Below, one piece after another: positions 1 through 11,354 of a stretch of 64,000 nucleotides of DNA; positions within the stretch are counted from its first letter, which is position 1, and each line of letters starts with the position of its first letter. The notes under the pieces were generated by a model. It saw nothing but the letters and a program-made list of their open reading frames with translations, did no database searches and was not told where the DNA came from. Location: NCBI GenBank assembly GCA_001600095.1, contig BCIX01000002.1:1488001-1552000 (forward strand), read 5' to 3'. A program made the position numbers and the translations under genes. This DNA is from Bullera alba (Eukaryota > Basidiomycota > Tremellomycetes > Tremellales > Bulleraceae).

Positions 1-333
1 TCCGTCTCCTCGCATACGCTTACCTTGAGGTAGGACCATCGGGAAATCAGCCACCGACGACATTGGTAGTACCGCCCCTCCGGGCAGCGACGTCCCTGAT
101 GGCAGGAAGACCCCCTCTGTGATGGTGTGATAGGCGTGATACTTGATTCCGTAGCCGTCGGGCACTATGGCATTCTGCATCAAGTCAGCCCTAACCATCG
201 CTCTCGGAGTATGGTCTGTAGGGGTGTCTATGGTACTCACGGCGACGGGCTCTTCAACGGTGACTGCGAATGGATGAACGGGCTTTCCGGCTCCGATACC
301 CGCCGGCATAGGCGGCTTGACTTCTTTAGCCAT
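1..333 (-). CDS. Unknown protein, N-terminal part, continues past left edge
   Basis: I do not recognise this gene. On the minus strand an ATG at 333 opens a frame with no stop up to the window edge. Two splice signals fit. A first exon 333-241 ends in phase 0 at a GTGAGT donor. A 66-nt intron with a CTGAC branch and CAG acceptor follows, then a second exon 174-24 that ends at a GTAAGC donor. The first intron is in frame, so unspliced reading is also open. The visible protein is about 81 residues, with a Pro/Gly/Ala-rich N-terminus followed by a hydrophobic, tyrosine-rich stretch around YGIKYHAYHTITEG. No signal peptide is obvious. The start is chosen because no in-frame ATG lies upstream and a 770-bp spacer separates it from the divergent gene at 1105. 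The remainder lies outside the window. Confidence 0.5.
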   Translation of the reverse strand, partial: MAKEVKPPMPAGIGAGKPVHPFAVTVEEPVAVSTIDTPTDHTPRAMVRADLMQNAIVPDGYGIKYHAYHTITEGVFLPSGTSLPGGAVLPMSSVADFPMVLPQGKRMRGDG

Positions 334-1104
334 GGTGAGGGTGGTCGTATACGACACGGATTGCGTGAGGCGCTTGTGACACTGAGTACAATGAAGTCGG
401 AGCACACTAGTTGAATGCCTGCGGCTGCCCTCATATCATTGTACGAGCACACCCTCAGACTACTGATGAGAGTCGACCGGTGATCTGTCTTACAAAGGAT
501 ATTCCAACTGTCGGTGCAAGTCGACAAAGGATGGCATCATGGGCCACCGACGGCTCCCTCCCCGGCGAGGACTGTATGCGTAGTGTGGATCAGCTGCCAT
601 AGTAGACAATGCAGCTACGAAGTAGCGTATCGTAATGTGCTGTTGAGCTGCGGACCTTGTGCAGAGCTCATGCTTCAGCGCTTCAGCCGTTCAGCGATCC
701 CTCGGAGTTCGGCCTTCGCTGTCAGATATCTGATACACATGGAGCCCCAGAGTATACGCAGCGGCGAGATCCGCCAGCTTCCGGCACGTGGCGCGTAACT
801 AGGCAGCATCAGCTCGCTCGCGAGGGTAGCAACAACTGTCAGGCAGGATGCAGCGAGACTGCAGTAGTCAACTGTCCAAGTACTCGCTGTCCAGGTTTCG
901 TCTCTTGTCACTGTCAGAGTGGCATGTGCTATTTGTCACGACGCACTTTCAAGAACCTTAGCGCCCCGCTCCGCTTTGTTCGAGCCCAGTCCATCCTCGC
1001 TCAACTTTATGTTTCAGCCTTGGTCAGCTCGGTCGGCAAGGAAACGGGAGCAACAATCATAGCCCGACCTGGTTCAAACAACAACTCGACACGCTTGACC
1101 GAAC
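334..1104. other. Divergent intergenic region
   Basis: This 771-bp spacer lies between two divergently transcribed genes and presumably holds both promoters. Several short open frames cross it, including one on the plus strand up to 1148, but none has recognisable protein character or splice-compatible continuation. No RNA gene or repeat was seen. Confidence 0.5.
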
Positions 1105-3601
1105 ATGACGACTGGGGTATCCATGATGTCAACACAGCCATCATATGATGAGCAGATCGTACCGACACTACGGAAGCGTGAGTGAAGGGTAGTCGGACAG
1201 GAACGGTATTGCGACCAAATCTGTGTCTGGGTCACTTGCATTCAGCCATGCAGCTACTCTGGATTACCGATCCTCGGAGGACACGCGAATGTGCCCGCCT
1301 TGTCGTAGAGTCTCATGTTGACATTGTGCTGGCTGACAATCTTGATCGTTCCTAGGTCTCGAGTATGAAGCGGCATACCTGTCCAATCGATTGTCCAACT
1401 ACTCCGATCTGAATTCACCAGCGTCCACAACGACGTTCGGTCATAAGGCATTCCCACCTTCGCCTCCTACACCCCTTGGCGACTTGTCCCATCCACCCGT
1501 TCCGTCATCAGGAGAGACGACCAAATCGAGCCCAGATCCGAACCATGCTTTCGGAACATCACACCTCACTCCTGCTTCACCCACGAATATACCCGTCCCC
1601 ACCCGGGTACGAACCAAGTCTACACCATTATCAGGACACATGTTCAATACTAGGACGTCTCCGATGCTCAGCCAAGGCCCCAACGCATCCGCGGGGCCCA
1701 GTAGGCGACAATCAAGGACGCCTCAGCCGAGCGACTCTACAATGCGTTCTCCGACAATGCCCTCGCCCGTTGCCGAGGCTTATACGAGCACAAGTCCACT
1801 GCAACCAAGTCGCATACCCACGAGACCTAGGTCAAAATCCCAACTCAACACCGCAAGACCGAAACCTCCATTAAATCAGTCAGCACCACCTCCTCTGCCC
1901 AACACCCAAGGTTCTCGGATAGCACCGCCAATGACACGGCGGGGATCGTCTCCAACGAAGAACTCTTATTTGGACGGGAGACGGCTCAGCCGGAGCGAGT
2001 CTCCAGATCTGGGCAACGGGACGAGGATCAATGAAGGACTGATCAGGAACGAGCTACCACCGTTCAAGCTGTTCCCGAATGAAGCGATGCGTATCGCGGA
2101 AAAGGGCTACGACATGGCCAATTCCTACAACTACGACAGCGGATACACCATTGCCGATGATTCTGCTCAGGATCAGCGAGGAGGAATTGGCGCTCCGAAT
2201 TTCGGATTGAGCAGTTCTTTGGGTAGTCGACCGGACCTCGTGCAATCTGGGAGTTTGTCAAGATCAGCTACAACCGCTGTTGGATTAGGACTTCCCTCAA
2301 GTTCTAGCTTCATGCGTAAAGCGGCAATCTCTGGCTCGGGCAGCAAGCAGAGATCGGTCACCACAAAGGTCGCGACTACGGACAAAAGCTTCATAAATGG
2401 CTCGACGACACGCTCCGCCTCGCTAAACATGCTCGCCGCGTCCCAGTCTACAAGACTAGGTGTGGCAGCTCACTTTGTGCCACCGGAACAGACGTATACG
2501 CCGCCGAAGGGTGCAAACTGGGACGATGTGGTCATACCCACTGTCGCTAAACAGCTGGGCTTGGGGGGTAGTATCGGTGAGAAAAGGCAGGGGGACGAAG
2601 GGGATTTGGCGGTAGAGTGGGACAAGGATGGCACGCCTGTGAAATGGGTCAAGAGGAACAATCACAGATTGGACGTGTCCCAGGGGTCCCATGTAAGTCG
2701 CAGAAGTGCGACGTCCTAAGGCTTGACCTGACTGTGGTTTCTTCAGAACTCTGGTCTTTCCGCCAACGACTTTATGGCAAATTCTTCTGCTGGCGAGTCC
2801 TTTGCCACCCCCACTCATTCGGCTTTCTCACCTACATTCGACGTATCCCCCAACAATCCCTTGCTGAAGCGGTCCGAATCGACATCGACTTCTATACCGC
2901 AAGTGGGAGGTCTCAAGCCGAAACGATCGGGCGAGAGCTTGGATCGTAATGGTCAAGCGGGAATGCCACGGACAACGCAATCACAATCAACATCCCTGAC
3001 AGTAGACCCATACGCCCATGCGTCCTCTGCTTCCGCATACCCGCCTCCATCCCCAACCCCATTCAGCAATCTACAGCCCGTACCATCCGGCTGGAAATCG
3101 CATCATCATCGCGCCTCTCTGGGTCGGAATCCGGATTCATCCTCGTCTCAGCAATACGCACAAGACCAAGGCCAAGGACAGATGGAAGGTCGTATTCGTA
3201 ATCCGAGCTTCGGGGGCAGTGGTCAGTCTAGTCCCACTAGACGGCCGTCGGTGCTGCGCAAACCCACCAATCAGACCAGTCAGATGTCACTGCGATCCCT
3301 GGCCGCAGCTCAATTGCGCGCCAATAATGAAGGTTCAACGCCGGCCTTCCACCCGTCGACCGGTGATCTTAGGGCTTTTGCCAGGGGTCAGACTCATGCT
3401 CCATCAGCATTATCAACGCCGACGAAGGGAGGCCCTATGGATAATTTCGACAATACTCGGAATGCGTCCATGTCGGACCGGATGGCTTCTTCCTCAGCGG
3501 CCAATAATGGCTGGTTGCCCGACACCCCGGTCAGCAAGAAGGGAGGGCAGAAGGCGAAAGAAGGGGAGCATGGGAAAGGCTGTGGTTGTGTCATCATGTG
3601 A
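1105..3601 (+). CDS. Low-complexity protein with C-terminal CaaX prenylation box
   Basis: Exons 1105-1177, 1356-2692 and 2747-3601 give 754 aa. The first exon is inferred: ATG at 1105, GTGAGT at 1178, a CTGAC branch and TAG acceptor at 1355 restore the main frame as a short basic/acidic helix ending in IVPTLRKRLEYEAAYLSNRL. The rest is mostly Ser/Pro/Thr-rich and disordered, with arginine-flanked serines that look like phosphorylation sites. A better-ordered middle block (about residues 300-330) is followed by a block near residue 450 containing YTPPKGANWDDVV. The protein ends in CGCVIM: a CaaX box whose Met favours farnesylation, with a neighbouring Cys that could be palmitoylated, as in Ras proteins. 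It is therefore probably tethered to a membrane. The function is unknown to me. The 178-nt first intron is longer than its neighbours, so a missed mini-exon is possible. Confidence 0.75.
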
Positions 3602-3915
3602 GGTGCCAGTTTGCGCTCGGCATTGGTGGACGAGGGTATCATGGTATCGTCAGGTGGATACTTGACACAATTTGTGATTGCCTGAACATTCGTATAATTA
3701 TGAGCATGATGTCTTAATGATGTGCCCGTTCAGCTCCAGTATGAGTAACAAAAAGTCATGGAGACAGGGAAAGGTATGACCATGCATTTCAAGGCAGCGT
3801 CCAAGTAATCCAGTCAGATATAGATCAGGCGGTCGCGAAGCATGACAGCAATGACTTTGAGGATTTGCCTCTTGTCATATTTGAGGATTTGCCTCTTGTC
3901 ATATCACTCCGCAAA
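3602..3915. other. Convergent 3' spacer
   Basis: This 314-bp spacer separates the CaaX-protein gene from the convergent AMP deaminase gene. It holds both 3' UTRs and the 24-bp tandem repeat listed separately. Nothing else was recognised. Confidence 0.5.
3857..3904. repeat. Perfect 24-bp tandem duplication
   Basis: Two identical 24-base copies lie head to tail at 3857-3880 and 3881-3904. Each starts TTGAGGATTTGCC and ends CATAT. The array ends 12 bases from the AMP deaminase stop codon (3916), so on that transcript it falls at the very start of the 3' UTR. It is not coding in either neighbouring gene model. Confidence 0.9.
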
Positions 3916-6900
3916 TCACCTCCTCGCCTCGTGCAGCTTTTCAGTCAGCGCACTCGTACTCTTCCTCTTCTGAGCCTTCTCGTCCAGGATAGCCGCACCG
4001 GCCATCAAGGCGCCGTGTGCGACATATGCCGTAGAAGCAGTCGACCCCGATCCTCCCATGGCCGCTGCGCCCAAGTCTGACGGTCTGGATGGCATACCCG
4101 GTCGATCGTCCGATAGGGGTGGGACACGAGCAGTCGGCACCGCTGGTGATCGTGGAGTGCTCTGCCTGGTCCCAGTGGATGATGTTCCGCCGTAGTGGAT
4201 CAATTGAAGTTCCTCCAATAGCGTGGCGTGTCGGTAAGCGAGTCTGATATTCGGCACGTTCGTCTTGAGAGTGGTCGTCAGAGCGATACAAGACTATGAC
4301 GCAGGCGGTTCGGCGTGCTCACCTTGTGGATATCGTTGCCGGCAGCTCCGGGCATGTACCACTTGTTCCCGATCCAATGCTTCTTGGTCTGCATCTCCCA
4401 TCCGCTCTGAATGACAGAGTTTCTCGCCAGCTCGCACATGTCCGCCGGGGTCAATTTGTAGATCTGCGCAGCACAGCTGTACTCCTCCAACAAGTGAGAA
4501 GCCGTGAAATGGAATTGAAGCGGGTCGTCTAGACGGGAGATCAGCACGATGGTGGGTTGACTTCGACTCACCTGTTGAGAGCGAAACGTTGAGACCAGTC
4601 CTGAAGAAGTCCTTGAACGGATTTCGCTCGTAAGTCAGGAATAGTGCGTTATTCGATAGTGGCGACATGGCCAGTCCAATCTGCTTCAAGTAGAACAGGT
4701 ACTGCAAGGCAGGAACCTTGCGCAACAAGATACCGTGGGAGATGGAGTGCGCCGTCAAGAAGGCGGAGGACAAGTGGTCAGGGTCACCAGCCTCACCGCA
4801 GTGCGGTCGGAGCACGAACGTGTCTACACGATCAGCAAAGCCCTTGATGATTGACTCACTGAAGCCTTTTGTTCGTCGCCATGCGTTCAAGCTGGACATG
4901 TTGGCGTACATGTAGTAAATCCTGATACTATCAGTATGCGATAGCGACTTCCGACTCACCAGTAGGAGTACGGCGGACTCTGTCGCGTGTTCCACATCTT
5001 TGCCGTCGGGAACTTTCGATACAGCCTTCTCTCAGGTTTCGACTCATCGTCTACGCTGTCGAAGCCAACCACTCGCTGGAGGAACACATGCAGTTCGGGA
5101 TGGCTAGAAGGATCTTTCGTTACTTCAAATAGAGGCTGGAAGACGTCTATGCAGTGTCAGAGATGCCCATTCTTGACTGCGGAGACTCACTCCGTACGAC
5201 GTCTTCAAACGTCTCCACCTGACCGGTTTTCTTGTACAACTCATACAGCCTTGGTACCTGAATGAGCCATCGTACGTTGTGAGATAGGAGTTTGTGGTTG
5301 ATAACCCATTTGGCCAGTTTGTCCCACTCGTTGACATTTCTACCTGTCAGCAGGGTAGAGAGCGAGCGGACTCACCTTCCGTAGATGGACAATCTCCACT
5401 CGGAGACTTGGTACTTGCTCTGCTCCAAATCAGCAATGAGCTCTAGAAGAGTTGTCAGTGGGGTTTCTTGGGTATAAGGATAACCCGTCCACCGACCTTG
5501 AGTCAGCTCGGCCAAGTATTTCCCCTTCAACAGGTTGTCGGTCTTCAGGAAGATTTCTCTCAATCGGGAACTACCGGTGGGATTGTATCTGTCGTTGAAC
5601 CTATCAAATCGGTGGAACTCTTGGTGCGCGTGCATGTCCAGCGTGTCGATCGACAAATCGTAAGCCGTGAGTTTGAGCGAATCAAACACTTGTTGTAGAG
5701 TCAGATCTGCACCGTCTCGATGAATGACGATTTCCTGAACACATCAGCCTGAGATATCGCAGACAATACTCACATCTGGGTTCTTCTTCAGTTTCGACTT
5801 GATGAATCGTAACAAGTGTTTCTGGTTCATACTGGCTGAGTGATGGATATGGGTGTCCACCTTTCTGACATTGTAGAAATCTCGATGAGGTACAGCCTGA
5901 ACAGTTAGCTATCATCGCATGGGTATCAACACACCTTCATATCCGCCAATTCCTGGTACTCGTTGAGCAAGCAGTAGAGACTCCATTTGCTGGTGAGATA
6001 CTTGAGTCGTCTAAATGCGAAGGATTTTGCTGGACCGTCCGAGCATACACCAAGGAGATAATCCAGGTCGGAGAAGTATTCCCTAAGGTCGGCTACTCTA
6101 GAGAGTTTCTCCTTGCCTTTGCCCTTGGTCCCATCCTCAGAAGTGGATCCGCCGGACCAAACCTCGTATACTCCCTCGTCGTTGAGTACAAAGTCGTATC
6201 CGCTGTGATCAGCACCTGGGATTTCACACTGAGCGAAGTCGAAATTGTGCGAGTCTCTACCACCACTAGCGCCGGATCCAGGCCCGCCGAGACCAGTCGT
6301 TTTGCTCGACTCGGAATGCTGCTCTGGCTTGATGCCGTCCTCGGCCGGCTTCCAGTGCCAGTGTGGAGGTGGAGGAGCGGGGTAAATCTTCCAAGGAGGC
6401 AACTCAGATTCGCTCGAGGGTTCCTCGCTGGGCTCCTCGCATGTTTCCTGATCGGAAGTTGGCTTGAGACCGGTGATGTCACCTGCCGAACGAGGGAAGA
6501 ATCCCTTGAATGAGCCATCATGGTCACGGGGGTTGTCGCCAAGTCTTTGATTCGAGAGCTCCATGTATTTGTCCCTTAGCGAGAGACATTTGGCAAATGA
6601 GGCGCTGGAAAGGTCAGTTCTGAGAGACTTGATAGGTGACATACTACAGAGCTTCCAATTCTGATGATATTCCGGCGTCCACTGCTTCGATCAGTCAGGA
6701 TCGTGATCAGGTTCCAGATGCGACTCACTGGGTTGTTGAGCTACTTGCTCGACATGGGCGGAGGGGCGCTCCGCCTCGTGTCTCTGCGATCCCAAGTTGA
6801 GTTTGCCCACCAGATCTGCTGCTTCACTAAGACCCCTTTCACGTGCTTCCTCCGCAAGGTCGAGCCTTTCCTGGTCGTCGAGTTCCTCTCGATGTACCAT

Positions 6901-7473
6901 GCTTCCTCTAGGGTCAAGATCGCCGGAGTCCGGTCCCGATGGTGATACCATGCCGGAGCCTGGATACTCTGAATTCTGTGGATCCGATTTGCTCCCATCC
7001 GCTCCGTCCATCCACATGCCCGCACCTCCAGACTGCAAGTTCTTGCCTAGGTCGATATGTCCATCATGTTTGCGCTGGCCGGCCGGCTTGGGATGGAATG
7101 CAGATGGACTTGGGTCCAAAGGGCTACTGCCAGACACATTGATATCGCCCGGGACCGCCCTTGTCTGCTTCAACCCGGCTTCTAGATTCGGGTTGGATCG
7201 GCTGTTCTTAAGGTGGTTCTCGATGAGGAAGGATGACGAGGGGGAGTTTCCAAGACTTGACGATACATCGGTGATCGAGGGCGGCGGAAGTCGTGGGAGA
7301 TGATGAGACAGCCAGATCTCGTCCTTCAGATGTAATCTCCTCTCCTCGTGATAGTCGAAAGAAGGCGAAGCGTGGGTTTCAGCTGCCATAGGGTCTTCCG
7401 CCTCGTTGTTCATGGGAGAATCGATAGGCGTGGCCAGAGAGGCACTATTTTGTCTCGGGATGGGGACCGACAT
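3916..7473 (-). CDS. AMD1: AMP deaminase (EC 3.5.4.6)
   Basis: This enzyme deaminates AMP to IMP in the purine nucleotide cycle. Twelve exons (7473-6729, 6681-6648, 6604-5935, 5896-5774, 5734-5497, 5442-5376, 5339-5191, 5146-4960, 4921-4860, 4823-4572, 4528-4323, 4263-3916) encode 1026 aa. The N-terminal ~250 residues are disordered and variable, as usual in this family. The catalytic TIM-barrel carries the zinc-site signature VDTHIHHSA (about 496-504), the block RFNDRYNP...RLREIFLK, then [11 protein letters not shown] (about 761-771) and STDDPLQFH (about 841-849), all family hallmarks. The C-terminal ~90 residues are a Ser/Pro/Gly-rich tail absent from budding yeast. The ATG at 7473 is the first in frame; a 5' non-coding exon is possible because a CAG acceptor lies just upstream. 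Some exon joins use short 34-36 nt exons or introns but preserve the family sequence exactly. Confidence 0.95.
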
Positions 7474-8078
7474 CGCTTCTGCAGAGACCTGTAATGACCG
7501 AGAGTGAAGACTTGATGCTGGGATACCAAAAGTTGTCTTTGCAGTCACTCTTGCTGCACTCTAGAGTATAGTCGAAAACGACAAGTCCGGTTCCATCGGA
7601 AGTGGAGGCAGGCAGATCTGGCGCCTATCTCTTGGTAGACTGGTGAGCCTATCGGGTCATTCAGCTTGACCCGTTGTAGGCCTGCCCCCTGTTTACCCTG
7701 AGTGCTGTGTTTGTTTTGTTTGAAAAGTGTGACTATTTTGTGCACGTCGATAGCAGGCAGAAGCTAATCATGGCAGCTCATGGTCAAGGGGCAAGCATCT
7801 GTGGTCATGCATCGTTCGACTTCTTCCTCTTCATCTTCTTCTCGTTCATTCTTCTCCTTCTTACTAACTTGGTTGACGGACAGGCCGCGAGCCGCCACTT
7901 TCAAACACACAAACACCGTCCGCATCGCTTTACGAGGCCAGGCTGGAGGGACGCGTCGACTTGGCGCGCTTAGATCCGATCCCGCACCGCACCTTTTTCA
8001 CCCAGCACCATCCTCTTACTGGAGCTGGAATCGCAACTCACTTACCCCTTCTAACATACACACCGTCGACCACACACC
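7474..8078. other. Divergent promoter region
   Basis: This 605-bp region separates divergent AMP deaminase and the heparinase-like gene. It contains a strong polypyrimidine tract on the plus strand (listed separately). An open frame crossing it (7780-8078) is in the wrong context to be coding and is best read as 5' leader. Confidence 0.5.
7819..7863 (+). promoter_or_regulatory. CT-rich tract upstream of heparinase-like gene
   Basis: About 45 bases are almost purely C and T on the plus strand, with repeated TTCTTC/CTTCTT. Such CT-rich blocks are common just upstream of transcription starts in basidiomycete yeasts. It lies about 215 bases before the ATG at 8079. Its role as a core promoter element is inferred from position and composition only. 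Confidence 0.4.
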
Positions 8079-10955
8079 ATGTCCTATCAACAGGGCGGGT
8101 ACTCTGACAACCCGAACGCCAACTACGGCAACTCGTACTCCAACCAGGGCTATCAGCAACCCGGCACCAACTACGGCCCAGGTGGCAACGGTTATGCCGA
8201 TGAGGACAACTACGACAACGAGTATGCCCGTGGCCAAAAGAATGCCTGTGAGTAAGGCGGAGGAGCCAATGCAGACCATCGCTCATGTCTTGTCTTTCAA
8301 ATCTGCTCTGTCTAAAACCTCCAATACCCCTTTCCCCTGTCATCCTTTGTCGATCAACTCTTCCGTCTGTGCCCTCGTTTGTTCGATTGCCACCACTCTT
8401 CATGTTACTCATCGCTCCCGCCACCTGTATCTATACTCTCTCGCCATGTATCGACGCCCGGCTGCACCCCTCTCGCCAACCGAAAACATACCCCTTCATG
8501 CTCGCCCGTCGACCGAAAACCCGTATCAAATCCGTCCAGACCCAATGTCAGCGGGGAACGCATACGCCGCTGGAGGCAGTCCTGGGTATGAGAAGAAGAA
8601 AAGAAATAAGTGGCTATGGATCGGTCTGCCCATCTTGATCCTGATCATCATCGGTGCCGTCCTTGGAGGAGTCCTCGGTACACAGTTGGGTGGTGACGAC
8701 AACAAGGGTTCGAACAACGCCAGCAACGGCAATAGCAATACCGATGCCAACACCGGCCTACCCAGTGGTGTCACGAGCATAAACACCGCCACGTCAACAG
8801 GAGCCAACGGTCAGAGGTACCTCGCCGTGGCTACGGATTCCAACTATCTTCCAGTTTATGCCACAGGAGTGAGTGCTCGATAGTTGTGACAAAGACTGAC
8901 TTGTAGACTGCTACTGCTGGATACTCCGCCCCAACCCGTCTTTCCGATGCTGCCGCCAACGGACGATGGCCAGATGATCCAAACCCACCTTCGTCCTCTG
9001 CCATCCGTGCGCATCCCCGTATCGGCGCTCCAGGTTACAAATGGCAGGCGCTGAACGCTGGTCTCATCGCCAATGACCCCTACCTCAACTTCTGGAACAC
9101 GAGTATTGTCAACAACGCCAGCGCCACCATTGGAGATGAGCCAGTCCCATACATCACTGATGGTGGCCTCGACGGTTCTGGTGTCCTAGATATCGCCCGT
9201 GAGATGAAGCTCAAGGTCAAGAATTGGGCGTTTGCGTACCGAGTTACCAACGAGACTCGATACGCTGAGCGTGTCTGGCGAGAAGTCCAGACTGCTTCCG
9301 GAAACAACCCGGACGTCGCCTTCGGAAACGGTGATCTGAGATGGAACCCCGCGCACTTCCTCGACGTCGGCGAGTTCTGCGCCATGTTCGCCATCGCGTA
9401 CGATTGGCTGTACGACTACTGGACAGATGAGCAGAGGGACCAGATGATGTCGAGCATAATCACCCTCGGACTGCAATACGGAGACCAAGCGCTCGCCGGC
9501 ACAGCTCCTAGTTCTATCCCTTCTTGGTGGACTGGGGCGCCTAGAAACTCCGAGGTTAACGGAAACTGGAACTGTGTGATCAACGGCGGTCTGACCATGG
9601 CTGCTCTCGCCATTATTGACCGAGACACCACTGGAATCGCTGAGCGAGTCGTCAATGCTGCCGTCGACAGTGCCCGACAGAACTGCTTCCAGGCCCCCGA
9701 GGCCGACGGATCGTGGGCCGAGACCTCGGACTACTGGTACTTTGGAACCACTGGTGCCGCCGAGATGGTCGCCGCTTTGAACGGCGCGTACGGTGACGAC
9801 CGAGGTCTCTCTACCGCCAATGCTGGCTTCGCCCAAACGTCGTACTACCACATGTACGTCACCGGTATGACTTACAAGTTCAACTATGGAGACCACGGAC
9901 CCAACAAGTTCTCTGCTACCGCCAACTCTCTGATGCTCTGGTCCACTCAGTTCAACGAGCCCCGATTCGCTCTCTACCAGAGAGACCACAACGACGCGCC
10001 CGAGCCATGGTCCATGTTCTGGTACGACCCAGCGCTCAGCGGTACTTGGTGGGACGGCCTTCCGCTCGACCGACACTTCTCTGCTCAGGAGACTGAATGG
10101 GCCACCGGTCGAGACACCTGGTCCGAGAACTCTGGTCTCTTCTGGGCCATGAAGGCAGGTCGGTTGACTGGACATCAAACCCATGGTGATCTCGACTTGG
10201 GAGACTTTGTGGTTGACGCTATGGGCCAGCGATTTTTCGGAGAGCTCGGGTCGGGTGAATACCTCTCTCCAGGATACTTTTCAAGTGAAGCTCAAGATTC
10301 TCAAAGATGGTTGTACTACCGGAAGAGGACGGAGGGCCAGAACACCATTTTGATCGGCAACCAGAATCAGTTCGTCTCCGCCGAGCCCACGACCAACTTT
10401 GGAACATCGAACGTCTCCCAAGGTGCTGCGCCCTCGTTCGACGTCGCCACGGATGACACTGCTTTCTTCACTGCCGACATCTCGAGCGGCTACAATGCTA
10501 CTGTCAAGCGAGGTATCCGATTCCTCAACGGCCGTCGACAAATCTTGATTCAAGACGACATCTCGGGCGTGCCATCCGGAACCGACGTGCAGTGGAGAGC
10601 GCATACCAACGCCTCTGTCACCGTTGACACGGCTACCCCAACAGTCGCCACTCTCGTGCTCAATAGCCAGACAATGATGGCTACGATCCTCAACGCGCCA
10701 TCGGGAGTCGCTTTCTCCACTGCATCTGCCACCTCTGACTCGTCGGACCCAGCTCCACCGACACCCACCGGTGAGCAAAAGGCCGGCAATCTCGCCAACC
10801 CAGGCGTGACCGTCTTGGTCATCGACAACACCAATGGCGGTGATTTCTCCTTCCAAGTCCTGCTCAACCCTCAGTGGAGCGGCATGGAGTCGAGCGCTTT
10901 CGTCACACCTTCGTCTGTCAACATTGACAACTGGTCTTTGACCTCGCACAACTAG
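8079..10955 (+). CDS. Membrane-anchored heparinase II/III-like polysaccharide lyase
   Basis: Exons 8079-8247, 8552-8868 and 8907-10955 give 844 aa. The N-terminus is a Gln/Gly/Tyr/Asn-rich tail of about 70 residues. A KKKRNK stretch and a single membrane span (about residues 79-101, WIGLPILILIIIGAVLGGVLG) follow, then a Gly/Asn/Ser linker. This is type II topology, so the large C-terminal part should face the lumen or cell exterior. That part looks like the heparinase II/III fold: an alpha-helical barrel with GNWNCVINGG, then a beta-rich domain with the typical HGDLDLGDFVVDAMG motif. Family members cleave uronic-acid-containing polysaccharides by beta-elimination. The substrate here is unknown; capsule- or wall-type glucuronans are only a guess. 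The first intron is unusually long (304 nt), and an acceptor at 8539 is an in-frame alternative to 8551. Confidence 0.8.
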
Positions 10956-11354
10956 GGCGCACAAAACTTAGAAGACGAATCTCAATCAATCGACCTCATG
11001 ATGATGCCCGAAAATCTGTTATGAGCCCTCAAGACTGCACGCTTCATGACGCCTCATGCTCCACTTCGTATTCGTTAGCACATATCTTGTCTCGTAGCTG
11101 GATCGATGCAATTAATGGACTTTGAAACGCTCGGCGCAGTATGTACCGTAGTGTGCAGACAAGCGACGGCTACAAGTAAACTCCTCGGCCCGGGGCTGTA
11201 CTTGTAGTTCGGAGATGACCGGTTCCATATGATCGAGAGTTGCCCAGCTGCAGTACGACTAGAGTACCATCCTCAACCCATCCTTGCTTGCTTAGCTCTC
11301 TTGGCCAACTCTCAGCTCTTGTACCACACAACCTACACTGTCATCATCTACAGC
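10956..11354. other. Intergenic spacer
   Basis: This 399-bp spacer lies between two co-directional genes, holding the 3' UTR of the lyase gene and the promoter of the oxygenase gene. No RNA gene or repeat was recognised. Confidence 0.5.

Noticed and set aside
657..1148. 163-aa plus-strand open frame in the left spacer
   Set aside because: Cys/Arg/Ser-rich random-looking translation that runs into the proposed first exon of the CaaX gene in another frame.
9186..10184. 332-aa minus-strand open frame
   Set aside because: It lies wholly opposite the conserved lyase exon; its Ser/Val/Gly-rich translation is the usual antisense shadow of a codon-biased gene.
10281..10964. 227-aa minus-strand open frame
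   Set aside because: Antisense shadow of the same lyase exon, with no domain character.
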